NCBI GenBank assembly: GCA_012103395.1
Contig: WLWV01000006.1
Location: 1-35,843 of the forward strand
Reading direction: 5' to 3'
Length of the DNA: 35,843 nucleotides
Source: Gammaproteobacteria bacterium
Lineage (GTDB): Bacteria > Pseudomonadota > Gammaproteobacteria > Arenicellales > Poriferihabitantaceae
In this document: positions 20,483 to 30,176 of the stretch, piece by piece
Layout: every line of letters begins with the position of its first letter
Numbering within the stretch: position 1 is the stretch's first letter
Position numbers and translations under genes: made by a program
Notes under the pieces: model-generated
Database searches by the model: none
What the model saw: the letters and a program-made list of their open reading frames with translations, nothing else
Told to the model about the DNA's origin: nothing

Positions 20483-21778
20483 ATGTCCAGCTCTAACGAT
20501 CGCCTTTTACGTTTTCTATCTCGTTCACCGACCCCATTTCATGCAGTTGCTAATATTCGCTCTCGTCTGGAGACCGCGGGATTCACGGAGCTGTTGGAAT
20601 CTCAAAGCTGGGCAAGTTCCAGGCTTAATTCAGGAAAATACTACGTCACCCGAAACGATTCCTCGCTAATTGCTTTTAAGATAAGCACCCCACCAGAAGA
20701 AACTGGATTCAGGCTGGTTGGAGCCCATACCGACAGCCCGTGCCTAAAGGTCAAACCCAATGCCATTACTGTCAACAATGGCTATGCGAAACTGGCCCTT
20801 GAGGTCTATGGTGGAGCCCTTTTAGGCCCGTGGTTTGATCGCGACTTGGGCCTAGCCGGACGAATTACCGTAAGGACCCAGAGCGGAAATATTGAAAATT
20901 ATCTGGTTAATTTCGATCACCCCATTGCCTTCATTCCGAATCTGGCCATTCACTTAGACCGTAAAGCGAATGAGGAAAAGAGCATTAACAAACAAAAGCA
21001 TCTCCCTGCTGTGTTGTGCCGATGCGATGGCGACAACCCCTCTTTTGACGGCCTTTTAAGAGCACAGCTTCTCAAAGAGCAACCCGGACTTGATGTGGAT
21101 GAAATACTGTCTTTTGAGATGTCGCTCTATGATTGTCAGGCTGCTGCGCTGGTAGGGCTGCATGAAGAGTTTATCGCTTCAGCGAGGCTGGATAATCTAC
21201 TTAGCTGCCATGGTGGTGTGGAAGCCATCATTAATTCCAGTGACAACACTAATCAAATCCTAGTTCTCAATGACCATGAAGAGGTCGGAAGTTCGTCCAC
21301 AAGTGGCGCAGAAGGACCTTTCCTTTTGTCTATTATTCATCGCCTATGTGCAGGGGAGGAAAACACGCAAAGAGCGATCAGCCATTCGATGATGATCTCA
21401 GCAGATAATGCGCACGGTGTTCACCCGAACTATGCTGACCTCCATGAGCCTGAGCATCAACCTTTGATTAATAATGGTCCGGTAATCAAACTCAATAGCA
21501 ACCAGCGCTACGCGACAAACAGTGAAACCGAAGCGATGTTCAAACATATCTGCCAAACTCACAACCTGCCTTATCAAGTTGTGGTGGTTCGGTCCGACAT
21601 GGGGTGTGGTTCGACCATCGGACCAATCACAGCAACTCGACTTGGCGTCAGAACCATCGACATTGGCGTTCCCCAGCTAGGTATGCATTCAATCAGAGAA
21701 CTCGCGGGTGCCGAGGATCAGCAAATACTGGTTCGCGCTCTAACCGGGTTTTATAGCGTTGAAAAGTGGCCTTTCTAG
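20483..21778 (+). CDS. M18 family aminopeptidase
   Basis: SPTPFHAV, GAHTDSPCLKVKPN, ARLDNLLSCHGG, NDHEEVGSSSTSGAEGPFL, SADNAHGVHPNY, RSDMGCGSTIGPI. Confidence 0.94.
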   Translation: MSSSNDRLLRFLSRSPTPFHAVANIRSRLETAGFTELLESQSWASSRLNSGKYYVTRNDSSLIAFKISTPPEETGFRLVGAHTDSPCLKVKPNAITVNNGYAKLALEVYGGALLGPWFDRDLGLAGRITVRTQSGNIENYLVNFDHPIAFIPNLAIHLDRKANEEKSINKQKHLPAVLCRCDGDNPSFDGLLRAQLLKEQPGLDVDEILSFEMSLYDCQAAALVGLHEEFIASARLDNLLSCHGGVEAIINSSDNTNQILVLNDHEEVGSSSTSGAEGPFLLSIIHRLCAGEENTQRAISHSMMISADNAHGVHPNYADLHEPEHQPLINNGPVIKLNSNQRYATNSETEAMFKHICQTHNLPYQVVVVRSDMGCGSTIGPITATRLGVRTIDIGVPQLGMHSIRELAGAEDQQILVRALTGFYSVEKWPF

Positions 21779-22254
21779 GAAATTGGAGGTGATTTTTCTA
21801 TTCGCTCTGTGGAGATGAGTTTTCTCATGTAAATACGGTCATAGCCTTTCACCGTGGCTCGCTCAGTCTCTACATAACCCCGTTTTTTATACATCGCGAA
21901 GTTCTCTGTCATGACTTCATGTGTATACAAATCGACGGCGGAATAACCTGTTTCCAATGCTCGGTTCTCAGCGAATGTCATGACTTTATTACCCAACCCC
22001 TTACCTTGCTGACTGGGGTGAACCGCAATATTGTCCAAGAGAAAATGATCTGGCTCTAGTATTAATACGAGTACAGCAACAACCGTACTACCTCCCCTCA
22101 TTACATAAACTTCGTTTTCCCTAATACGAAGTGGGTAGTCTTCTAGCATCGGGCCCGGGACTTTCCCCATGCGTTCGATATAGTGTTCATAGGCCGCCGC
22201 AACACAGCACTGGATAGGCTTGGCATCATCAGCAATAGCTCGGACTATATCCAT
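21775..22254 (-). CDS. GNAT family N-acetyltransferase
   Basis: LLDNIAVHPSQQGKGLGNKVMTFAENRALETGYSAVDLYTHEVMTENFAMYKKRGYVE. Confidence 0.9.
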   Translation of the reverse strand: MDIVRAIADDAKPIQCCVAAAYEHYIERMGKVPGPMLEDYPLRIRENEVYVMRGGSTVVAVLVLILEPDHFLLDNIAVHPSQQGKGLGNKVMTFAENRALETGYSAVDLYTHEVMTENFAMYKKRGYVETERATVKGYDRIYMRKLISTERIEKSPPIS

Positions 22255-22332
22255 TTCTGATCAGTAACTTTAATGGTTGGCGATTTTTGTTCCACGGCCG
22301 GTCCAAGACAAAAAATAACGATGTGGGCGATC

Positions 22333-24357
22333 TTATCCCCGTTTGCGCCGTCTACGCCCCTTACCATCGCTGCTACTTTCAGTCACTATCGGTAAATCCA
22401 CTTCTTTTTTAAGATTAACGAAATCAGCTGTTTTGTGTGGAATGGCCAATGCTTCTACGAAATGATCCTGAAACTTCGGTTCCACAGCGGTTTCAACCTT
22501 TTGAATTCGGTTTACCACATCTTCAATTTCATGTCGCGCTTCGACATCAAGCAATGTGATTGTCGCCCCGGTCCCCGCAGCGTTCCCTGCAGAGGTGACG
22601 TGTTCAAGTTCACAGTCCGGAATCATACCCAGAACCATGGCGTATTTCACATCAATATGTGCACCAAAAGCACCTGCCAGTCGAACCCGGTCAACGGTTT
22701 CTACTTTAAGCTTGTCCATTAGCAACCGAGAACCTGCGTAAAGCGCAGCTTTAGCTAATTGAATTGCCCTGACGTCATTTTGGGTAATGAGTATTCGAAC
22801 CTGACCTTCATCATAGAGCAAATAACTCCACGTTTTTTTGTCTGCCACGATGCGATTTGTTTTTTCAGCATAGCCACCGTCGATGACACCGTCGTTCTTG
22901 ATTAGCCCAGAAAGATACATTTCCGCGATCACCTCAATAATTCCCGATCCGCAGATACCTGTAATACCGCTGTCTTTTATCTCTTCAGCAAATCCCCCTT
23001 CATTGGACCAAAGATCACAGCCAATAATCTTAAACCTCGGCTCCAGCGTCTCTTTATCTATTCTAACTCGCTCTATCGCGCCCGGAGCTGCCCGCTGGCC
23101 ACCACTGATTTGTGCACCTTCAAACGCGGGGCCAGTGGGGCTTGAAGCAGCAACCATCTTTTTTTTACTGCCCAAGACGATTTCTGCATTGGTACCCACA
23201 TCAACCAATAGGGTCAACTCCTCTCGCTCATAGGGTGCTTCAGACAGCGTAGCAGCCGCCGCATCGGCACCGACGTGTCCTGCGATGCAAGGTAACAGAT
23301 AAACACAACAACCCGGATTCGCCGTCAACTCAAGATCCACTGCTTTGATATTCACCGCTCGGTCAGTGGCTAGCGCAAAAGGGGCTCCTCCTAATTCAAC
23401 GGGGTTAATGCCAAGCAAAAGATGATGCATGACTGGATTGCCGACCAGTGTCATATCAACCAGTTCATCAGGGGCGATGCCCGATTCTTCTATCAGAACA
23501 TCAACCAGTCCCTGCAATGCCTCACGCACAGCCTTGGTCATATCCACTTCCCCACCAGGATTCATCATGGCATAGGAGACGCGACTCATGAGATCTTCGC
23601 CGAATCGGATTTGTGGATTCATTCTTCCGGAAGAAGCAGCAACCTCACCACTTACCAGATTGCATAGATGAGCCGCGATAGTCGTCGATCCAACATCCAC
23701 CGCCAGACCATATACCTCGGTTTTAAGCCCCGGCCAAACAGCGATGACTTTTCGTCCATGGTGAACGGCCACAGTAACCTTCCAATCCCCTTTGCGAAGA
23801 ACCGTTTGTAAATTGCCCAGAATCTGAAAATCATAAGCCACATCCGTCAAGCCCCATTCAAACTCTAACGCCTCCAACATACGCTCCAGATCTCCACTAG
23901 GGTCATGCATGTTGGGCTCTGGCACTTCAACATAATATAATCGAATCGCCGGATTGACGTTGATGTTGTGAACATCCAGTCTTTTACGTATTACCTGTCG
24001 ATGAGCCTGGCTTTCGGGTGGCACATCAATAACCACATCGCCCAACAACTTCGCTTGACAACCAAGCCGTCGGTTTACGGGAGTTCCTTCTTCAAAAAAG
24101 TCTTGCTCGCTGCTGCTGAGTGGAGAAAGATGCTCTGCCCTTGAGTGAATGCCAAACTTCGAAAACTCTCCGACACTTTGATCAATTTGGCAACGATCAC
24201 AAATGCCACGCCCACCACAAACAGTGTCCAAATCAACACCTAGCTGTTGAGCGGCATCCAGAACTGACTTTCCAGCGGCTATCTGCCCTCTTTTACCGGA
24301 TGGTGTAAAAACAACCTGAACGGATTCTGCTTGGGTGCTTTCTGAGGAGGCATTCAT
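22333..24357 (-). CDS. Ferredoxin-ASKHA (DUF4445/RACE-type) corrinoid activation protein
   Basis: N-terminal 2Fe-2S motif CGGRGICDRCQ...RLGCQAK; YGLAVDVGSTTIAAHLCNL, TLVGNPVMHHLLLGINP, LLVDVGTNAEIVLG, GICGSGIIEV, RLAGAFGAHIDVKYAMVLGMIPD; likely start MNASSEST at 24357. Confidence 0.9.
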   Translation of the reverse strand: MNASSESTQAESVQVVFTPSGKRGQIAAGKSVLDAAQQLGVDLDTVCGGRGICDRCQIDQSVGEFSKFGIHSRAEHLSPLSSSEQDFFEEGTPVNRRLGCQAKLLGDVVIDVPPESQAHRQVIRKRLDVHNINVNPAIRLYYVEVPEPNMHDPSGDLERMLEALEFEWGLTDVAYDFQILGNLQTVLRKGDWKVTVAVHHGRKVIAVWPGLKTEVYGLAVDVGSTTIAAHLCNLVSGEVAASSGRMNPQIRFGEDLMSRVSYAMMNPGGEVDMTKAVREALQGLVDVLIEESGIAPDELVDMTLVGNPVMHHLLLGINPVELGGAPFALATDRAVNIKAVDLELTANPGCCVYLLPCIAGHVGADAAAATLSEAPYEREELTLLVDVGTNAEIVLGSKKKMVAASSPTGPAFEGAQISGGQRAAPGAIERVRIDKETLEPRFKIIGCDLWSNEGGFAEEIKDSGITGICGSGIIEVIAEMYLSGLIKNDGVIDGGYAEKTNRIVADKKTWSYLLYDEGQVRILITQNDVRAIQLAKAALYAGSRLLMDKLKVETVDRVRLAGAFGAHIDVKYAMVLGMIPDCELEHVTSAGNAAGTGATITLLDVEARHEIEDVVNRIQKVETAVEPKFQDHFVEALAIPHKTADFVNLKKEVDLPIVTESSSDGKGRRRRKRG

Positions 24358-24480
24358 ACAGTTATCTTGAAAATAGTGTGTTGTGTGGCCCAAGGTTAAG
24401 GCAGACTGTGTACATCAATCACCAGCTCCGCTGAAACAAAACCAATCGAGATCCGGTGGGATAGAGATCGGCTCAACTAA

Positions 24481-24876
24481 TTAGGAGGCAGCAAATGAAC
24501 CGATCACAGGTAGATCATGGTAGTCGCTCTTATCTTCAACAAAAATATTATCGATGGTGACAAGATTGGTTGGTTTGTCAATCGTGCCTGCCATAACACT
24601 GATCGTTCCAGCACCAATCGGTTGCCAAAATAAATTCCCGCCACAATTTGAACAAAATCCACGTCGAGCCCCTGCAGAGGAGCTAAACCATTTCAATGTA
24701 TCCTGATTCGTAAGCTCAAAATTCTCCAAACTCGCTCTTGTCGCGGCAACGTGATGACCAGATGTCTTTTGACACTGGGTACAAAAACAATTAACAACGC
24801 TGCGTAGTTCGCCGCTTAACTTATATTGAACCCCTCCGCAAAGGCATCCACCGGTGAGCACTGATTCATTGGACAT
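24481..24876 (-). CDS. GFA (glutathione-dependent formaldehyde-activating enzyme-like) family protein
   Basis: GGCLCGGVQYKLSG, NCFCTQCQKTSGHHVA, GFCSNCGGNLFW zinc-binding Cys pattern. Confidence 0.88.
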   Translation of the reverse strand: MSNESVLTGGCLCGGVQYKLSGELRSVVNCFCTQCQKTSGHHVAATRASLENFELTNQDTLKWFSSSAGARRGFCSNCGGNLFWQPIGAGTISVMAGTIDKPTNLVTIDNIFVEDKSDYHDLPVIGSFAAS

Positions 24877-24936
24877 GTTGTTTACCCGTTTTTGTTGTTT
24901 AACACCAGACTAATCTGCAACGACGGTATTAACGCG

Positions 24937-25842
24937 CTACCCTCTGCGACGCCTTCCACCGCTTCTACCACCAGCCCGCGCACTCGCTCCTTCCTCAACC
25001 GGTTGGCGATACTTTTTCAACCAGCGAACACAGTTAACATCATGCCCCATCGCCACATCAGCAGCCATTACGCCCTGCATGACTTCTTCGTGTAACGGAT
25101 TAGTAATCGCTGACGTCATGCCAGCACCTATGGCCATACTCAAAAAGTGAGCATCCATTCCTTTTCGATTAGGAATGCCGAAACTGAAATTGGACGCACC
25201 ACAGGTCGTGTTAACTTTTAACTCTTCCCGCAACCGCTTCACTAGATGAACCACTTGTCTCCCCGCACTATTCACAGCGCCCACCGGCATAACTAACGGG
25301 TCAACCACGATATCACTATAATGAATACCGTAATCTGCTGCCCGTTCCACGATCTTTTTAGCAACATCGAAACGCTCATCAGGATTTTCAGAAATACCCG
25401 CCTCATCATTCGAGATCGCAACAACCGCTGCACCATATTTTTTAACCAATGGCAATACCATCTCTAACCGTTCATCTTCCCCGGTTACCGAATTTAGCAG
25501 CGGCTTTCCTTGGTAAACCTCAAGGCCCGCTTCCAATGCTGCCACGATCGAAGAGTCAATGGATAATGGCACATCAGTAATCGATTGAACCAGCTTAATG
25601 GCCTCTGCCAGAATTCGCGGCTCGTCTGCCAAAGGGATACCTGCATTGACATCCAACATGTGCGCACCAGCAGCAACCTGAGCGAGCGCATCCCTTTCAA
25701 CTCGACTGTAGTCACCATGTTTCATTTCTTCGGCAAGGATCTTTCGGCCCGTCGGATTGATCCGCTCCCCAATAATCACAAAGGGGTGATCGAAACCAAT
25801 TTTCAGCTCCTTGGTGGCTGAACTGATGATAGTGTCTGTCAT
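24937..25842 (-). CDS. Methyltetrahydrofolate:corrinoid methyltransferase-like (pterin-binding TIM barrel) protein
   Basis: FVIIGERINPTGRKILAEEM, AHMLDVNAGIPLADEPRIL, PLSIDSSIVAALEAGLEVYQGKPLLNSVTGEDERL, VVDPLVMPVGAVN, TTCGASNFSFGIPNRKGMDAHFLSMAI. Confidence 0.9.
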   Translation of the reverse strand: MTDTIISSATKELKIGFDHPFVIIGERINPTGRKILAEEMKHGDYSRVERDALAQVAAGAHMLDVNAGIPLADEPRILAEAIKLVQSITDVPLSIDSSIVAALEAGLEVYQGKPLLNSVTGEDERLEMVLPLVKKYGAAVVAISNDEAGISENPDERFDVAKKIVERAADYGIHYSDIVVDPLVMPVGAVNSAGRQVVHLVKRLREELKVNTTCGASNFSFGIPNRKGMDAHFLSMAIGAGMTSAITNPLHEEVMQGVMAADVAMGHDVNCVRWLKKYRQPVEEGASARAGGRSGGRRRRG

Positions 25843-25988
25843 GTTTTAACTCTTAAGAATCGCCTGTGTGTTTAATGTTGATGCCAGTAGCATCTGAATT
25901 CTGGTGGGCTCAGATAAGCCCGTTAGTACAGCGCGGTGACTTTGCCTGTTTTCCAATGCAGCCACTTTTCTGAATACGTCCAAAACTA

Positions 25989-26292
25989 TCAAGCTTCGGG
26001 CTCATTTCCCAGATTGCGAATCAAAGCCATCAGACGATCCTTGTCATATTCCTGCTCCAGCCTCGCTGCTGCTGCATCTGCCTCCGCCTGTAGATCATCA
26101 CCACAAGGAACAGGAACTTTTTTCCACTCTTCCAAATAGGCATCTGTACTACCTTTGCCCGCCCGCATCGCGGCGCGGTCAATGGCATCAGCGAACCGCT
26201 CCGAGAGCTGAACTTTTGCCGTTTCACGACGCTCTTTTGCCATTACTTGTGCAGGAATATCGCGCCAATAGACCGTGATTAATTTAGCCATA
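25989..26292 (-). CDS. Small conserved protein of the family annotated as 'virulence factor' (PF13769-type)
   Basis: MAKLITVYWRDIPAQVMAKERRETAKVQLSERFADAIDRAAMRAGKGSTDAYLEEWKK resembles this family; embedded in the corrinoid locus; start MAKLITVY preferred over the longer ORF. Confidence 0.75.
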
Positions 26293-26391
26293 ATAATTAG
26301 AGGTATGTTTAGACGTTTAAATAGTGGGCTTGCTAACGAAAGGCTGTTTAGTCGGAATGACCACAAAAAGCATAAAGATAGGTTGTTACGA

Positions 26392-27024
26392 TTAGTCTAC
26401 CCGAGCAGTGCCGATCTTTACTGAAAGGGCCGATTCCAAGAATCGATCCCCTGTATCAATACGAAGATATTCAAGATTGAGAAACTCAGCAGCTTCTCTC
26501 GCTTTCTGATCAATCTCGTCGTCGTCCAGTTGAGCAAGATAAACCAATTTCTTGTAGTGGGTGAAATACACCTCTTTTAGTTCGGGAAAACGGTCCAGCC
26601 CCAATCCCTTAATCACTAAGCGATCAAAGTGTCTGGCAAGGAAGTCAGTAAGGTAGAAGGTTCCAGGCTCTGATTCGTGCAGTTGGCTAAAACCGATATC
26701 ACCTGCGAACATTTCATAGCAATGAGCTCCGGGCAGTCTCTCTACTCCTTCCTGCTCAATCACGACATCAAGCAGCCCCCCTGTTCCACAATCAGAATAA
26801 CCAATAAGGATATCCCGATATTTTCCCTTGTTTTCGCGAATTTTCAGACGAACCGCCTCAGGTATTTTCTGAGGCTCATTATGGAGCTCCGCCGGAAGGC
26901 ATTGAATCTCCATGTGATCCCATCGATTCAGGTTTTTTACTCTGACCAAATCATGGGCAAGTGCTCCGCAAGCAATGACTAAAACAGCGTCCATGGGCGT
27001 TGAATGCGGAGCTCTACCGGTCAA
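26392..27024 (-). CDS. DUF1638 family protein
   Basis: VIACGALAHDLVRV, LPAELHNEPQKIPEAVRLKI, YRDILIGYSDCGTGGLLD, GAHCYEMFAG. Confidence 0.85.
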   Translation of the reverse strand: MTGRAPHSTPMDAVLVIACGALAHDLVRVKNLNRWDHMEIQCLPAELHNEPQKIPEAVRLKIRENKGKYRDILIGYSDCGTGGLLDVVIEQEGVERLPGAHCYEMFAGDIGFSQLHESEPGTFYLTDFLARHFDRLVIKGLGLDRFPELKEVYFTHYKKLVYLAQLDDDEIDQKAREAAEFLNLEYLRIDTGDRFLESALSVKIGTARVD

Positions 27025-27056
27025 TCAAATGGATTTTTCAGAATCGCGCGCTATCT

Positions 27057-27773
27057 CTATGCGGCGCGTTTTTCTGCCATTTTCGCCTGGGCGGTTTCAA
27101 CGGCTACAGCCGCATCCCGACAATAGGCATCAGCACCAATCGCTGTACTAAATTCTTCATTCAGCGGGGCTCCACCAACCAGAACGATGTAGTCGTCCCG
27201 CATGCCTTTTTCGATAAGTGTGTCAATCACCACTTTCATATAAGGCATTGTGGTAGTTAGTAGGGCAGACATACCGAGAATGTCTGGCTTGTGCTCTTCA
27301 ATCGCTTCGAGGTAATTTTCAACAGGATTATCGATACCCAAATCGATTACATCGAAGCCCGCACCTTCCATCATCATTCCGACCAAGTTTTTACCGATGT
27401 CGTGAATATCACCTTTAACGGTTCCAATAACCATTTTACCAATGGGTTGAGCGCCCGTTTCGGCTAACAACGGCCTAAGGATGAGCATTCCCCCTTTCAT
27501 GGCATTCGCAGACATCAATACTTCGGGCACAAATAAAATACCATCTCGGAAATCGATACCAACGATCCGCATTCCTTCGACCAGCGCGTCATCCAATACT
27601 TTACTCGCAGGCCAACCTCTACTCAAAAGAATATTGGTTCCCTCTATAATTTCTTCTCTTAATCCGTCATAAAGATCATCGTGCATCTGCTCGACAAGTT
27701 CATCATCAGGCAATGACGCTAAATCCAGATCATCATCGCTAGCGTCATCTACCATGTTAGTGTTATCTACCAT
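27057..27773 (-). CDS. B12-binding corrinoid protein (methyltransferase cognate corrinoid protein)
   Basis: GMRIVGIDFRDGILFVPEVLMSANAMKGGMLILRP, GTVKGDIHDIGKNLVGMMMEGAGFDVIDLG (DxHxxG), VLVGGAPLNEEFSTAIGADAYCRDA; start MVDNTNMVDD preferred. Confidence 0.93.
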   Translation of the reverse strand: MVDNTNMVDDASDDDLDLASLPDDELVEQMHDDLYDGLREEIIEGTNILLSRGWPASKVLDDALVEGMRIVGIDFRDGILFVPEVLMSANAMKGGMLILRPLLAETGAQPIGKMVIGTVKGDIHDIGKNLVGMMMEGAGFDVIDLGIDNPVENYLEAIEEHKPDILGMSALLTTTMPYMKVVIDTLIEKGMRDDYIVLVGGAPLNEEFSTAIGADAYCRDAAVAVETAQAKMAEKRAA

Positions 27774-28133
27774 TGCAAAAAATCCCAAAACGTAAAGGTT
27801 GGTTGGTACATGATAAGCAAGCACCGTAACTCTAAAAACACAGAACGTATTCTAATGAATCTGTGTCCACATAAGCCCCAATGAGAGAGGGCGTCTGCGG
27901 CGATAACCGCAGGAGTGTATTTTAGCCAAAAAAATAATTGGAGAAACTTTCTCTTTGCGACAAAACCCGCATAAAATATTACGCTAACAAGTAAAAGTGT
28001 CTCTTAATGATTTAACTGTATAGCGTTGATAGATATACAAAGATCAACCTAGAAAGTGATTGCACCCTAGGAATTTTACCTTCAACGCTTTTCCTTGAGG
28101 CGAAGCGCGATTACACTACGTCGATTTAGCGTT

Positions 28134-30140
28134 GTGAATCAACTCAACCCCCCTCAAAAACAAGCGGCCCAACACACTGGAACGCCCCTTCTTGTCCTTG
28201 CTGGAGCGGGCAGTGGAAAAACCCGGGTAATCACGCAAAAAATCGCTTGGTTGATGGAAGAACGTGCGGTTAGCCCAACAGATATCACCGCCGTTACATT
28301 CACCAATAAAGCCGCAAGAGAGATGAAACACCGTGTTAGTGACACGGTTGCGGGCAGAGGATCGATTAAAGGCCTCACCGTCTCGACTTTTCACTCCTTG
28401 GGAATGAAAATTCTAAAAGCGGAGGCAATCTCCGCGGGGTTACGCAAAGGTTTTAGTATCATCGATCCTAGAGACGCCGTTAATGTCGTGGCTGATTTAA
28501 TGCGTACTGATCTGACCACTGGGAGAGAGCTCATTGAACGCACTTATCAACGGATTTCCAGCTGGAAAAATCTTGGCATCACACCGGAAACTTTGATAGT
28601 GGAAGACGATGATCCGATTACCAGAGCGGCTGCCAGCATCTATCAGCAATATCAACGCTACTTGCTCGCCTGCAATTCTGTTGATTTAGACGATCTGATT
28701 CTCGGTCCAGTGAAGCTGATTCGTGAGTACCCTGACGTCAGGGAGCGATGGCAACGAAAAATAAAGTACCTGTTGGTTGACGAATACCAAGACACCAATG
28801 GCGTCCAATATCAGCTGATTAAATTGCTAGCAAAAGACGGCCGCAGACTGACCGTCGTCGGCGATGACGACCAGTCTATCTACGCTTGGCGCGGTGCTCA
28901 GCCGGAGAATCTCCTGCAGCTAAAGGAAGACTATCCAGACTTGCAAATGATTAAGCTAGAGCAAAACTACCGGTCTTTCGGGCGGATCCTAAAAGTGGCG
29001 AATCACCTCATAGGAAACAACCCAAGACCGTTCGAAAAATCGCTTTGGAGTGAGCTTGGATACGGCGACCCCATCGAGATCTTCCAAGCGAAGAATGAGG
29101 AGCATGAGGCGGAGAAAGTGGTTTCTTCAATCATGAAACAGCAATTTCAGCATGACGCAAAAAACAAAGATTTCGCCATTCTCTATCGCAGCAACCATCT
29201 GGCAAGAATTCTGGAAATCAAGTTAAGGGAAATGCGTATTCCCTATAAACTAAGTGGCGGGCACTCGTTTTTCGAACGGACAGAAATTAGGGACGTGCTC
29301 GCCTATCTGCGATTATTAACTAACCCATCCGACGACAGTGCCTTTTTGCGCATTATCAATACACCAAGACGCGGGATTGGCGCTACCAGCTTAGAGAAAA
29401 TTGCGGATCTCGCGACTCGATCCCAGCAGGGGCTGTTTGACACTGTCTTTGATGTTGAGCTCGCCACCACCATTAAGGCGAAACAATGCGAAACCCTCAA
29501 AGAGCTGGCAAGTCTATTAGTCGATGTGACTCAGCAGGCGGAGGCCAACAACCCAATCGGGGCCATCGAAACGTTGTTGGAAGGCATTGGCTATGAACGA
29601 TGGTTGAGCGAAACTTGTGAAGTAGATGCCGCAAAAAAGCGATGGGAAAACGTGCGACTACTGATTACGTGGATAGAAGAGTCCTATAACAAGTCCACTG
29701 AGAATCTCTCTCTTTCAGATCTGATCAATGAACTGATACTCACGGATATTCTTGATAAACAAGGCGAAGAGGAAGAACAGGATCTAGTTCACCTAATGAC
29801 GTTACATGCCGCAAAAGGGCTGGAATTTAAGAACGTCTACATCATTGGCGTCGAAGAAGATATCTTACCTCATCGAGTTTCCATCACTGAGGGAAGCTGT
29901 GAAGAAGAGCGGCGCCTGTTTTATGTTGGAATCACCCGGGCAATGCAAAAGCTGACCCTTTCTTATGCGGCGAAGCGCAAACGTTTCGGCGATCATATTG
30001 AATGCGACCCCAGCCGATTCATCAACGAACTCCCCTCAGAGGATCTAAATTGGATCAAACTGGAAAGCGAAACCCCTGTGGCGCAGCAACAAGATGTTGG
30101 CAGAGCCTATCTCGCTAAAATTCGCGCCGCCAGAGGTTAA
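28134..30140 (+). CDS. rep: ATP-dependent DNA helicase Rep (UvrD/Rep superfamily 1)
   Basis: VNQLNPPQKQAAQHTGTPLLVLAGAGSGKTRVITQKIAWL, LLVDEYQDTNGVQYQLIKLL, VGDDDQSIYAWRGAQPENLLQL, LMTLHAAKGLEFKNVYIIGVEE; GTG start at 28134 gives the canonical N-terminus. Confidence 0.93.
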   Translation: MNQLNPPQKQAAQHTGTPLLVLAGAGSGKTRVITQKIAWLMEERAVSPTDITAVTFTNKAAREMKHRVSDTVAGRGSIKGLTVSTFHSLGMKILKAEAISAGLRKGFSIIDPRDAVNVVADLMRTDLTTGRELIERTYQRISSWKNLGITPETLIVEDDDPITRAAASIYQQYQRYLLACNSVDLDDLILGPVKLIREYPDVRERWQRKIKYLLVDEYQDTNGVQYQLIKLLAKDGRRLTVVGDDDQSIYAWRGAQPENLLQLKEDYPDLQMIKLEQNYRSFGRILKVANHLIGNNPRPFEKSLWSELGYGDPIEIFQAKNEEHEAEKVVSSIMKQQFQHDAKNKDFAILYRSNHLARILEIKLREMRIPYKLSGGHSFFERTEIRDVLAYLRLLTNPSDDSAFLRIINTPRRGIGATSLEKIADLATRSQQGLFDTVFDVELATTIKAKQCETLKELASLLVDVTQQAEANNPIGAIETLLEGIGYERWLSETCEVDAAKKRWENVRLLITWIEESYNKSTENLSLSDLINELILTDILDKQGEEEEQDLVHLMTLHAAKGLEFKNVYIIGVEEDILPHRVSITEGSCEEERRLFYVGITRAMQKLTLSYAAKRKRFGDHIECDPSRFINELPSEDLNWIKLESETPVAQQQDVGRAYLAKIRAARG

Positions 30141-30176
30141 GCACGTCGACACGAGACGACGATAAAACAAGGCCTG

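Noticed and set aside
22435-23667. Several plus-strand ORFs opposite the ASKHA gene
   Set aside because: Antisense to a strongly supported CDS with clear motifs; shadow ORFs.
27774-28000. Cobalamin riboswitch upstream of the corrinoid operon
   Set aside because: I could not find a B12-box-like segment or the expected core; only short hairpins are present.
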